Origin: UMGS1502 sp045545435
Lineage (GTDB): Bacteria; Actinomycetota; Coriobacteriia; Coriobacteriales; Eggerthellaceae
NCBI GenBank assembly: GCA_045545435.1
Contig: JAZQAV010000007.1
Coordinates: forward strand, 1 to 38,338
Length of the DNA stretch: 38,338 nucleotides
Reading direction: 5' to 3'
The position numbers and the translations under genes were made by a program. Position 1 is the stretch's first letter; the number at the start of each line of letters is the position of its first letter. Below, piece after piece: positions 5,895 through 15,300 of the stretch. Below the pieces are notes generated by a model. It was given only the letters and a program-made list of their open reading frames with translations, ran no database searches and was not told the DNA's origin.

Positions 5895-7622
5895 TTAAGA
5901 AAGCGGTAAAGCGAGGACGGGACGGCATCGGAAGTAACCGTAGCAACGGTTGTAGTAGCTGAAACAGCCGTAGCCACCGAGGAAGAACCACGTGTAGTAG
6001 CCGTGGTAGTCAGCGGAAGAACCCCTATGCGTTGCGTTGTCAAGCATAAGTTTGTCGGTAATGGAGGCAATGCCCAGCGTGCTGTTTACGGTGGCCATAA
6101 TGTCGTCGCGCAAGAATAACCCAATGTCTGCCGGTTCGGGGTGATAATACGTACCAGCGGCAAAACCCTCGCTGTCGGCAACACCGTATATGTGGGCGTT
6201 GTATTCGGGTGGGTATGCCGGTATGATTACGTAGTCGTACGTTACGTTCATGCAGTCAGCTTTCACATCGGTTTGGTTCTTGCCTTTACCAAGCATGGTG
6301 TACGTAATACCGCTGGCTGCATCAATCTTCATGCAGTGCGACATTAGGTAGGCATCATATTGGTTTGTCATTTGCCCATACCACGCTTCATACTGCGCTT
6401 TCATCGCGCTAAAGTTGAAAACGTCGCCGTGAATGGTTACATTGTCGTTGCCGTGGAAGAGGTTGTAATAGTACGCCTGCATATAGAGGTGTTCGTTGTC
6501 ACTACCGCTGTAGTTCTGCACATCGGCTTCAAACTCGGCCTTGGTCATAACAGCGGCGTGTGTACCCTGTGAGCCACCCTCGCCGTCGTCAATATAACTG
6601 CTGCTGCCGTTGGCACTCGCCCACGATTTCCACTTGGCAAAGTTAATGCCGGTGCGGTATGAATAATCAAACCCGTCATTGCCAATACAGGCTGAATTTG
6701 CCCCCACAAGTCCTTTGCCAGTCAATATGCTGCTGGCTGCGGCACCTCTAAAGTTGTGGTGCGCATTCCCGAGCAAGGTGTAACCGGCATTAGGGTTGAA
6801 TGTGCCGCCAACGCTTGGGGCTGCTGGGTTGAGGGAACGATAGAAAGCGTACTTGCTGCAATCAATCACGGTGCAATTAGAACTGGCTGTAACGGTCAGT
6901 GTGTTTGCCCCGTAACCGCCAACCATCAATCCAACACCCTTGCCATCAGCAAGCGCGGCAAATGTGTTGTACGATTTGTTAAGCGCGGTGAACTTGGCAA
7001 CAATGGCCGTCATTGCCTCGTTTGCCGCCCAAGAAACGCTTGCTGGGCTGGCCGACGTTCCTATTGCCCAGGATGCTTCACCGGCAATCGAATAGAACGA
7101 TATACTACCGGCCTTGGTGTTGTCAATCTCAATACGGTAGTAACAGCCGGTCGCGGCTACCGTGTCGGAATAAACACCGTTACCCAGCATTGCATCGTTC
7201 TTTGCCACGAAACGGGCTGTGCCGCCCGCGGTTCCAATATAGGTGTCGTGGTTGGTTTCGTAGCGTTTTGTGTCGTAGTTGGCAAGCACAGCGGCAATGG
7301 CGTTTTTTTTGACAATCACATACAAACGGGTGAACTTGTCGTAAAAAGCCATATCGCCCACGGCCAGGTTGTCAGCTGCCAACGGCTTCATGCGTGGGTC
7401 AGCTGGCGCGGACAGAATATCGGCAACGGAGCCAATGTATTGCACTTCGTCGGCATCCCACGGCGTGTTTTCTTCGTGGGCTGTAGTGAAGCGGTACACA
7501 ACACCGCCTTTCAGTACATATTTACCAACAGGATAACTGTTGGTTTCGCGGAAATTCTTAATTCCCAGGGCGGCAAGTCCGCTGTTGTCGCGGACACTCC
7601 CCATTCCTATAAGTAAACCCAT
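5895..7622 (-). CDS. DGR-diversified target protein 1, putative receptor-binding protein
   Basis: 575 aa. The N-terminal part (about 1-110) looks like a tail-attachment region; the centre is rich in Gly, Ala and Thr; and the region 290-420 has HHNFRGAAASS and an Asp/Ser-rich segment. The C-terminus (533-570) is VR1, a C-type-lectin-like end reading RGSSADYHGYYTWFF, then GCF, ending FRCRPVLALPLS. Variable positions are mostly aromatic or small (Y, H, S, G, L, C), as expected for an exposed binding surface. It follows the tail hub and the 92-aa gene, so it probably sits at the tail tip and contacts the host. An A8 tract (T8 at 7303-7310) encodes part of VKKNAIAA. Confidence 0.9.
   Translation of the reverse strand: MGLLIGMGSVRDNSGLAALGIKNFRETNSYPVGKYVLKGGVVYRFTTAHEENTPWDADEVQYIGSVADILSAPADPRMKPLAADNLAVGDMAFYDKFTRLYVIVKKNAIAAVLANYDTKRYETNHDTYIGTAGGTARFVAKNDAMLGNGVYSDTVAATGCYYRIEIDNTKAGSISFYSIAGEASWAIGTSASPASVSWAANEAMTAIVAKFTALNKSYNTFAALADGKGVGLMVGGYGANTLTVTASSNCTVIDCSKYAFYRSLNPAAPSVGGTFNPNAGYTLLGNAHHNFRGAAASSILTGKGLVGANSACIGNDGFDYSYRTGINFAKWKSWASANGSSSYIDDGEGGSQGTHAAVMTKAEFEADVQNYSGSDNEHLYMQAYYYNLFHGNDNVTIHGDVFNFSAMKAQYEAWYGQMTNQYDAYLMSHCMKIDAASGITYTMLGKGKNQTDVKADCMNVTYDYVIIPAYPPEYNAHIYGVADSEGFAAGTYYHPEPADIGLFLRDDIMATVNSTLGIASITDKLMLDNATHRGSSADYHGYYTWFFLGGYGCFSYYNRCYGYFRCRPVLALPLS
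5912..6026 (-). repeat. DGR variable repeat 1 (VR1)
   Basis: 115 bp, same length as the TR with no indels. There are 15 differences from the TR, all at TR adenines on the coding strand (for example AAC to TAC, CAC, CTC, GGC and AGC). The 23 bp at 5912-5934 are unchanged. Just outside the TR homology, the coding strand reads GCTTTACCGCTTTC, nearly the same as after VR2 (GCTTTCGCCGCTTTC) but not after the TR. This is the expected difference between a target initiation site and its TR counterpart. Confidence 0.95.
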
Positions 7623-7635
7623 AATTTCTGTGTGT

Positions 7636-7914
7636 TTAGCACCCCCATTTAAGGTTAGGCGCGGTTAGTACATTGTTTTGCTTGATCTCGCGGACAATTT
7701 CGGGGTTCCATCCGGTGCCAAACACCGTTTCAATGTAGGTGCCTGGCTCCATATCCCACAAATTGACTTCCAGCGTAACGGGGTCTTCGCCGTCGTTCTT
7801 AACATTGAACGGAACACCATCGACGCGGAAATTCCCCGTGTCAAGGTTGGCAATCACACCCATTTTTGAAATTTGCGCGGAAACTGCCGCGCCCATTCTC
7901 GTTGTGTTTCCCAT
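7636..7914 (-). CDS. small tail-region protein upstream of DGR target
   Basis: 92 aa, not recognised by name. It begins MGNTTRMGAAVSAQISKMG and contains a compact beta-rich pattern (GNFRVDGVPFNVKNDG, VTLEVNLWDMEPGTYIETVF). No TM or signal. It lies 13 bases before the 575-aa DGR target and directly behind promoter C, so it is the first gene of that transcript. A role as adaptor, chaperone or tip protein for the variable fibre is plausible from position only. Its 5' leader would be only about 10 bases if the TAnnTTTG box at 7932-7939 is used. Confidence 0.65.
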   Translation of the reverse strand: MGNTTRMGAAVSAQISKMGVIANLDTGNFRVDGVPFNVKNDGEDPVTLEVNLWDMEPGTYIETVFGTGWNPEIVREIKQNNVLTAPNLKWGC

Positions 7915-7931
7915 TGTATTGAATTTTTGTG

Positions 7932-7997
7932 CAAAAGTACAACTTTTGCGGATTATTATAATACGTTTTTGGTTTAAGTTTTTGAATAGTTATTAAG
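7932..7997 (-). promoter_or_regulatory. leftward phage promoter C with shared operator
   Basis: On the - strand: TACTTTTG (complement of 7932-7939), a 17-bp quasi-dyad CGTATTATAATAATCCG (7949-7965), and an upstream block related to TTCAATAACTTTTCAA (7982-7997). The same three parts occur at 21639-21705 and 30652-30718. The distance from the -7 box to the upstream block is 43-44 in all three. It precedes the 92-aa gene and the DGR target. Confidence 0.65.
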
Positions 7998-10713
7998 TTA
8001 GGCGGTTTGGTATGCCAATACCTTGTGGGTCTACGGCGCATTGCTCAACTTGTTGCAATGGATTCCAGGTACATCTTCCAATGCCGAGTTCGTTAACGGT
8101 TCCCGTATCGCTGGACTGGTTAATCAAATTGCGCTGTAACAACTGTTTTCGCATGGTGTTAAAATTGTTTTGAATTGAAAGCAGTATTTCATTTGCAGAA
8201 TAGATACTGTCTATCAACTCGTTAATTTTGCCCATGTGTGTGCTGCGCCCATTCTCCAGCTGCGCCGCACGGTATAACAAACCGCCCGTGTCCTGGGCAT
8301 CTTCGCCAACCTTGTCTATGAGGTCGCCTACTTTGTAACGCAAACCGTAACCAAGTTGCGCCCCAATTATGGCAAGCAATGTGGATTTTACCCCTGTATC
8401 GTCTTTAATGGAAAGCGTGCCGGTGTCCGACCCTGTAATGAAATTGCGAATTGCACGCGCCGACTCTATTTCTTCTGCAAGCGTGAAGCTGCTGTTGCCG
8501 TTACGTGATACCATTCTGCCGCCGGAAATGGGTTGTTCGGTGGCTTGCGTAGCCATCGTAAATGTGCGTTCTTTATTGGTATCTACAGCACTGGCCATTC
8601 CGAGGTACACCACATTTTCTTTGTCAATGATTTGCTCATCATTGCAAATTACTTTTCTTTCGTCGCTGTCAAAGTATAGGTAATATGATTTTTGTGGGTC
8701 TATGCCAGCTTCTTTGTAGTCTTTTGAAATCTCCGTGGCTTCAATTTGGAAAGCGTCATTGCTCAAAAATGAATTAATGTAAATGCCATTTGAAACTGTT
8801 ATTTTTATACCATCCTCACGTGAAGCAATAACCGGCGTGAACCGCTCAAAGTTTACCAGTGCGTCAAGGTTAAGTTTGTTGCGCGGTATTCCACCGGCCA
8901 ACTTTTCGGCTGTTACCGCGTCGGCTGCAATCTTACTGGCGATAATTGCATTGTTGGCAATCTTCGCACTCGTTACAGCATTGCCGTTAAGCATACGGGT
9001 GGCAATGGCGTTGTCGGGTATAATTACAGGCCGCAATTTGTTGTCGTCGTCAATAATCATACCGATTCTAACCGTGTTGTCGTTTCCAATGCCGTATGCC
9101 TGGCGCGATATGGCTGCTTGGTTGGCATCTGCCGCCAATCGTGAAACATCTGTTAAGCCCAACCGTTCAAACAACCCAGGTATGACACGTGTGCGCCGCC
9201 GCCAATTATATTTCGCGCGGTGAGTGTCCGTCTCTGCAATTTTCAATGTATAGGCATACGCCCGTGTAAGGTCGCGTGTGAATTGGGTAATTCGGAACTC
9301 CTTTTGCACAAACCCCATTTCGGCATCTGTAATCTTTATTTTGTCGCCAATGTGGAAGACAACCCCGTCCGTAATGCCCAAATCGGCTGCAAGCCTCTTT
9401 ACAAATTGCTGGTCGAGGTTCATGGTGTATTCAATAGCTGGTGCGCAATGCTTTTCATACCATCCTTGGGCGGCTGTCTGCAACTCGTTCTGTGCTGCCG
9501 TTACGTATGCGGTTGGCATTACAATGTCGGTGATGATGTATTCGTCGCCAGTGGCAATGCGAAAAGCGTTGTTGTCATGACTTGGGAAAACATAATTGTT
9601 CTCGTCAGTTATGGCGTTGATGGTGAATTTGCCAATAATGTTGCCGTCATCGTCTTTCCAGGTGAATGCGGCAATATCAAAGTCATAACCAGCGCACAAT
9701 CCAGTATTGAAGTGAACCTTTGCGGTTGTACCTGCAATAAGATAGTCGGTATTTCCGCCTGTTTTTTTGTCAAGCTCAAACATGGTGTCGTCAAAAAACA
9801 CCCTTTCGTTGTCGCTGTCTATTGCGGTAACTTTGCCGATTCTGTTCGGGTAAATTTCTTCAAACACCTTAACACGCTCTATCAGCCCGTAAAGGTTCAC
9901 GGCGTTAGGCTGCTGAATGTAGCTATTGGCCTTGTTCGGGTTGCTTGTTTGTGTGGTGCCGACAACCTTTCGTGCCAGGCATAAACGCGGCGACTGGCGG
10001 CTGTTGAAGTAGCTGTTTGGTATATTGTTGCTGCCACCGTAAAAATAGATACGTGTGCCAAAATCGGGGTCGCTGGTGCCGTTGCGTTGTAGTTCGTAAC
10101 CGCCACCAATCAACCCGTATGTAAATTCATGGTCAATGCTTCCGCCTATGGTGGGATAGAACTCCAACACATGCGTATTCCCATTGGTGCCGATGGTAAA
10201 TTCAACTTCCCATTCGCTGCAAATCTGTTGCAGTACATCGAGACAATTAGTGTCTGCGTAACACAGTGTTTTGGTTGCTGTGTTTTCCGGCACATTCCCA
10301 ACAACCCAGCTGCCGGAACCATAAATGCGCACAATGTTACTAACCAGCAGGGCGGCAAAATCGGCCAGGGTGCCAGTGTAAGCGTCGTTGATTGCGCTGA
10401 ATGGCATTTGCCATAACGGGTTCAATAGTTTGTATTGTTCGCCCTCAAATGTACAGGTGTACTGGTATCGCCTTTCACCTGTCTTTGTCTCTTTGGGTGG
10501 CTCATTCAGCGTGTACACCTTGCCATATATCGCAATGGTATCACCCAAGGCAAACGGCAACGGCGTGGTGGATAGCACCGCCACCGTTGCCGTATCATTG
10601 CCGTTTAATTCAATACTCTGTGTGGCACTCGTTATACCCCACACTTCATTGCCTTTGCATTGCAGATTGAACGTGCTGCCGTTTCTGTGTGTTACTGTTA
10701 GAATTTTTCCCAT
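7993..10713 (-). CDS. tail hub / prophage tail (Tal-like) protein
   Basis: 906 aa. The N-terminal third has the layout of gp27/Tal-type hub proteins: MGKILTVTHRNGSTFNLQCKG, a segment LGDTIAIYGKVYTLNEPPKE, then ADTNCLDVLQQICSEWEVEF (the usual 'local region of integration' helix), followed by beta domains. The middle contains RLGLTDVSRLAADANQAA and a repetitive helix set with paired SAKIANNAIIASKIAADAVTAEKLAG, typical of a trimeric fibre stalk in phage tails. The C-terminus is helical. It follows the distal tail protein, with overlapping ends (10698-10713), and precedes the DGR target. It probably connects tail tube to fibre; no endopeptidase motif was recognised. Confidence 0.78.
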   Translation of the reverse strand: MGKILTVTHRNGSTFNLQCKGNEVWGITSATQSIELNGNDTATVAVLSTTPLPFALGDTIAIYGKVYTLNEPPKETKTGERRYQYTCTFEGEQYKLLNPLWQMPFSAINDAYTGTLADFAALLVSNIVRIYGSGSWVVGNVPENTATKTLCYADTNCLDVLQQICSEWEVEFTIGTNGNTHVLEFYPTIGGSIDHEFTYGLIGGGYELQRNGTSDPDFGTRIYFYGGSNNIPNSYFNSRQSPRLCLARKVVGTTQTSNPNKANSYIQQPNAVNLYGLIERVKVFEEIYPNRIGKVTAIDSDNERVFFDDTMFELDKKTGGNTDYLIAGTTAKVHFNTGLCAGYDFDIAAFTWKDDDGNIIGKFTINAITDENNYVFPSHDNNAFRIATGDEYIITDIVMPTAYVTAAQNELQTAAQGWYEKHCAPAIEYTMNLDQQFVKRLAADLGITDGVVFHIGDKIKITDAEMGFVQKEFRITQFTRDLTRAYAYTLKIAETDTHRAKYNWRRRTRVIPGLFERLGLTDVSRLAADANQAAISRQAYGIGNDNTVRIGMIIDDDNKLRPVIIPDNAIATRMLNGNAVTSAKIANNAIIASKIAADAVTAEKLAGGIPRNKLNLDALVNFERFTPVIASREDGIKITVSNGIYINSFLSNDAFQIEATEISKDYKEAGIDPQKSYYLYFDSDERKVICNDEQIIDKENVVYLGMASAVDTNKERTFTMATQATEQPISGGRMVSRNGNSSFTLAEEIESARAIRNFITGSDTGTLSIKDDTGVKSTLLAIIGAQLGYGLRYKVGDLIDKVGEDAQDTGGLLYRAAQLENGRSTHMGKINELIDSIYSANEILLSIQNNFNTMRKQLLQRNLINQSSDTGTVNELGIGRCTWNPLQQVEQCAVDPQGIGIPNRLT

Positions 10714-11894
10714 ACAACAATGCCGTCTGTTTCAAAGTCGGTTACATCTTCAATCACTCCGCTGACGATGGCGTAATAAATGCCGTCGTCGGTGTAGGTG
10801 TGCTTTAGCGCGGTTGCATCGGTCGTGTGTTCGCCGTACACGTTATGGGTAAATGTACCGTCGCCCCAGGCAATAGTAAGCACGTTGCCGGTTCCAGCAT
10901 TCAGTTTAATGCTGTGTTCTTCTCCCTCGATGGAAAGGAAGCGCACGATGCGTTTCACTGGGTCGGGTTCGCGAACTTTCAGTGTGAATGTGGCAACAAA
11001 TAATCGGTCGTTCCACTTCTTTGACACGTTCAATGCTTCACGCAAATACACTTCGTACACCAGTGGGCGTGTGGGGTGGATATCCACCATTAAGCGTGCC
11101 GTGCCGTTACCCTCAAACTGCTTGCAAAAGTCGTTGAACTTCTCTGCGAAGTCAAGTTTGCTAACGCATGGCATCCAGCACTTCAATGTAATGTCGCGTG
11201 CTTGCACTCGTTTATCGTCAAGGTCAACAACCTCGCCGTGGTGTCCTGGCCAGTCTTGCGACACCGGCGTTTTCATAGCTGGGCGGTCGAGTAGCCCATC
11301 GCTCTCTTGTACATAAATGCCCCATGTGTCTATGAACGGCTTGCCGTTAATCGAATAAATAAGCTGCTTGGTGGTATTGACAATGGCGTTAATTTCTTCG
11401 GGGGTGGTTGCAACATCATAAATGCGCACTTCATCAATGCAGCCAACGCCGTTGTCGGTAGCAATGGGCTGGTTAATACCCAAACCTACCAACTGCGACG
11501 GCAATGTTATCGTGTCAATTAGCTGGGTGCCGTTGTGCATCTTCACGGTCAACCCCTCTTTCACTACCACCAGGCATACCCACTCATCACGCGAAATGGT
11601 GTAGTCGAGTTGCATTTGGTCGTCGGCTTCTACGCCGTACTGCAAAATCAAACCGATACTGCCGCCCGTCTTGATCCAGGCAAGTAGTGTGAAGTCGCCT
11701 GTTGGGTCTATCATTGCGCTGGCAATCTCGGCGTGTCCGTCGCCGTCAAACTGAATGGCCTTACCTTGTTTTCCGCTGACAAACGCACACCCCTCAACGG
11801 TGGCATTTGTTCGATTCCGCGAAAAGTCATGTGCCGTGGTGCTGCCGTTGGTTTCGTCAAACGGCAAATTCAAAATCAAATTGCAGTCTTCCAT
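10698..11894 (-). CDS. distal tail protein with LamG and PKD-like domains
   Basis: 398 aa. Residues 1-165 form a LamG/concanavalin-like jelly roll (LILNLPFDETNGSTTAHDFSRN, then GKAIQFDGDGHAEI, ending IDEVRIYDVATTPEEI). Such domains often bind sugars. The middle (about 190-310) resembles a phage Dit protein (DITLKCWMPC, FCKQFEGNGTARL, ATFTLKVREPDP). The end (about 325-385) looks PKD-like (LTIAWGDGTFTHN, ALKHTYTDDGIYYAIVSG). Dit forms the ring between tail tube and tip. A carbohydrate-binding domain on it may help the phage hold capsular glycan. Domain calls are from pattern recognition. Confidence 0.75.
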   Translation of the reverse strand: MEDCNLILNLPFDETNGSTTAHDFSRNRTNATVEGCAFVSGKQGKAIQFDGDGHAEIASAMIDPTGDFTLLAWIKTGGSIGLILQYGVEADDQMQLDYTISRDEWVCLVVVKEGLTVKMHNGTQLIDTITLPSQLVGLGINQPIATDNGVGCIDEVRIYDVATTPEEINAIVNTTKQLIYSINGKPFIDTWGIYVQESDGLLDRPAMKTPVSQDWPGHHGEVVDLDDKRVQARDITLKCWMPCVSKLDFAEKFNDFCKQFEGNGTARLMVDIHPTRPLVYEVYLREALNVSKKWNDRLFVATFTLKVREPDPVKRIVRFLSIEGEEHSIKLNAGTGNVLTIAWGDGTFTHNVYGEHTTDATALKHTYTDDGIYYAIVSGVIEDVTDFETDGIVVWEKF

Positions 11895-11895
11895 G

Positions 11896-12393
11896 TTAGG
11901 CTTTTTTTATTATTATCTGTTTTGGGAAATCGGGTGTGTCTACCATACGGGCGTTGTCGTGCAAGAATACATATACCCGTGCCGTCTCTGCCGGTCGAAC
12001 CCTCACCGTTGCGTTGTCGTAGGCCGAAACCGTAACAAAAGCACCTTGGCCAGCATTAAGGTTCAATGCGGCATCCTGGCGCATATAGACGCGCCCTCTT
12101 TTGTTGTTGCCATACTGAACTTCCCCATTGGCTGCAAGTGCCAAAAAAACTTTCTCTTCATCTACGAAAGTGGCTTTGGTATCAATTGCCACCCAATTAT
12201 TGCTGAACCCTGCAAAGTGTTCGCGCAAAACCTCTTTAGGTGGGTTGTCGTGTACAATATGCCAGCCTATGTGATCGTGGTACTGTTGCATCATCGTTTC
12301 CAGGTCGGGGGCATGGCGTATAATATCCTTGCCAGTGTCGCACAATCCTTTCTGTTTGGCGGCTTTCAGTAGTTGTTTTCTCAATTTGTTCAT
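11896..12393 (-). CDS. tail-associated protein, unknown
   Basis: 165 aa, not recognised. The N-terminal half is helical (MNKLRKQLLKAAKQKGLCDTG, then DLETMMQQYHDHIGWHIVHD). The C-terminal half is beta-rich (GAFVTVSAYDNATVRVRPAE, RVYVFLHDNARM). It sits between the tape measure (4-base overlap at 12390-12393) and the distal tail protein, one base apart. In siphophages this slot is often filled by Dit-adjacent or tape-measure-associated proteins. Function inferred from position only. Confidence 0.65.
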   Translation of the reverse strand: MNKLRKQLLKAAKQKGLCDTGKDIIRHAPDLETMMQQYHDHIGWHIVHDNPPKEVLREHFAGFSNNWVAIDTKATFVDEEKVFLALAANGEVQYGNNKRGRVYMRQDAALNLNAGQGAFVTVSAYDNATVRVRPAETARVYVFLHDNARMVDTPDFPKQIIIKKA

Positions 12394-15300
12394 AATTCGG
12401 CGTTGTCAATTATGCCGTAAGCCCGTTGCGTTGTCATACTGGCGTTGGCTTCGGGTGCGGCCAATGTTCGTGTAATACTCATGCGGCGGTAAATGTTTTG
12501 CATAATCTCAACGGCTTGTGCGAAACGGGCATCAATGCTGGCCATTCTGTCAAGCTGCTGGCGCATAACATCGAGTTGCGCCTGGTCTATAATACGTGTA
12601 GCGTTGGCATGTCCGGCGAGGAGGTCTATACTCTCCTGGCTGGCTCCTTTCAGTGCGCCGCTCAACGTGCCGTCTATATCTTCGGCGTTTGGGAACATGT
12701 CATTAAGGGCTGCAAGTCGGTTTCGGAACTCCGTTGTTGCGTTTGCAAAGTCTTCTTCCAGGTTTGACCGCTCTTGTTCATCCAACATACCATCTGCCAT
12801 TGCTGCTTCAAACGCCTTATACCACTCCGATACAGCGTCGGCGAGGTATTTTGTTTTTAGCATCTCAATGGCTGCGTTTTTCATTAATTTGTTGGCAATC
12901 TTGGCAACTTCTTTGTCAATGTCCGCATTGCTCATACCACCGGCAAAAGCATTTACCAGCGCGTTTGTTATTTCGTCCTCAATTTCGGGAATTGTGGTTT
13001 GTGTTAAGTCCTCTGCCAAACCCTCATACGCTTGCGTTATCTGCTCTTCAAGGTCTGCTATGTGTTGGAGCTGGGCTTGGTAGTCTTCTTCTGTGTAGTC
13101 GCTGGAGCTGCCGTCAATGTCATTGCGTATGGCTCGAAGTTTCTTTCTTTCTTCCGCCAACTCTTCTTCAAGTCCGGCAATGATTTGGTTTTGTAGGTCA
13201 TACCGCCCACTATTATATGTGCGTGCCAATGCGCTCTGCATTGACTTAATGGCTTGTTCCAGTTCTTTTACCCTCTTTTCTGCTGCCTTTATGGTTTCGG
13301 CATTCTCGCGGTTGGCATCATTCCACAGTTTCACGGCGTTTGTTACGAGCTGCACACCGCCCGTTATAGCCTGTAAGTAGTTGCCGCTGGCAATACCGGC
13401 TGCAACATCAGTTGCTCCCTGCAACATGCCGCCAATGTCGCTGATGATGCTCTGTGTGGCTTCGTCGGCACCAACGCCCATGTCTGCCAGGCTTTTTGTT
13501 ATGCTGTTAAATACTTCACCAATGCCGCCGAGGGCGTTTTCCATTCCACCGGCAAATTTGGTGAGGTCGCCGCTGCTCATTGCCTCTTTGAACTCCACAA
13601 AGTCATTCTTCATGGCTTCAAATGGGTTCTTTGCGGCTATTTCCTTGCGTATGCCGCGCAATTTCTCAATGATAGCCAGTAGGTCGCTGTCGCTAATATC
13701 CGCCGGTATCTCTATTTCTTTTGCCTCAATTTTGGCAATTAGTTCATTAATCTTTGCCACGGTCATATTGTCGGCATCGGAAAGAAATTTGCCCACAATG
13801 TCGTTTGCCAGGAACTCTGCTGCCGCTTTGCCAAGGTCTTTTTCAATGCCGCGCAACGCCTCCTGTATAGCGGCTTGCTCTTTTTTAATTTGCTCGATGC
13901 GCATTTCATCACCAGCGGCTACTGCTTCACGCATGGCAACTTCAAGTTCACCGCCTCTATTGATCAATACTCGCCTTTTTTCTTCATGCTCGGCGCGTAT
14001 GGCGGTAATCTTCTCTTCTGCGGTGCGGTACTGCTTGACCAATTCGTCTGCGGCTTGGGCATCGCGTGTGGCTTGTTGCTGGGTAAGAATACCCATTTGT
14101 TTTGCAATCATGGCGCGTTGCTGTGCGTCTGTAGTTCCGCTATACTGCGCTTCAAGTTTGGCCATTTCTGCTTGATATCTTTCAAACGCGGTCAAGCGGC
14201 TTTCCAGGTAGTCGTAATATTCTTGCTGCGCTTCGCGATACTGGCTTTCCATTTCGTTTGTCAGTTGTTCGCGCTGTTGGTCAAGTTGCTTTCGTTGTTC
14301 GTTGTCAAGTTCGCTGCCGTCGTTGGCAAGTTCCTGGCGTTTCCGCTCAACGATTGCCAATTTTTCAAGTAGGGAATTTGCACCGTTTAGCTGGCGGTTC
14401 AATTCGCGGTCAAACTCTTCCAATACGGTTGATTTGGTTTCTTCGGCTATGGCATCGTTAAGTGTGGCGAGGTTCTTGCGCTGCGCCTTGGTTCCGTCGC
14501 CCACCATTTCGGACATCAGTTTTTCGCGCTGTTTCTTTAGGTAGTCAAGATAACTGTTGCCCTGTTGTAACAGCGTTTGGAACTGCGTTGCGGCGGCTTG
14601 CTGTAATATTTCATCAGTGCTGTTACGCCACTTGGCATATTGGGTGTATTGTTGTTTCTGTTTTTCGAGTCGCTCTTTGAACGGGTCTTTGCTGGTGCCT
14701 GTGGACTTGCTTTTTGCGCCGGTTATGCCGTCGAGTGTCTTCTGTAATGTCTCAATCTCCTTTTCGGCTGCTTTATAGTCCTTGGGGTCTGTCAATTTCT
14801 TTAATGCTTCTTTCTTTTGGCTGATGGCTTGTTCGTACCAGCCAACCATGCCTTGCGTGTACCCCTGCACGGCTTGGATTCCGGCTCGTTTTAGTATCTC
14901 GCTGCCGTCCTTTTCGGCTTGCACGGCATCGTCGTACAACCCTTTCATTTGTGCTTCAAGACCTGCAATTTCACCGCGCAATGCACGTGCTTTTCTGCTG
15001 TCTGTGCCTTTCTTTATCTCCGCTTCTTCAAGTTCAAGTTGCTTTTCAATAATCTCTTTCGCTTTTTCTGCGGCTTTCTGCTGTAATGCTAATGCCTTTG
15101 CCTTTGCTACCTGGGCGGCAACAAAAGCGTCCTTTTGTGAATTAAGCAACCTTTCTGCATCGGCAAGGTTGTTGACTTCAACCCCCAGCTTCTTGAACGC
15201 CTCTTTATTATCATCAATAAATTTCTTTTTGGCTTGAACATTTACACCCAATGCGTCATACTCGGCCTGTAGCCTGGTGATTTCTGCTATCGGGTCTTTT

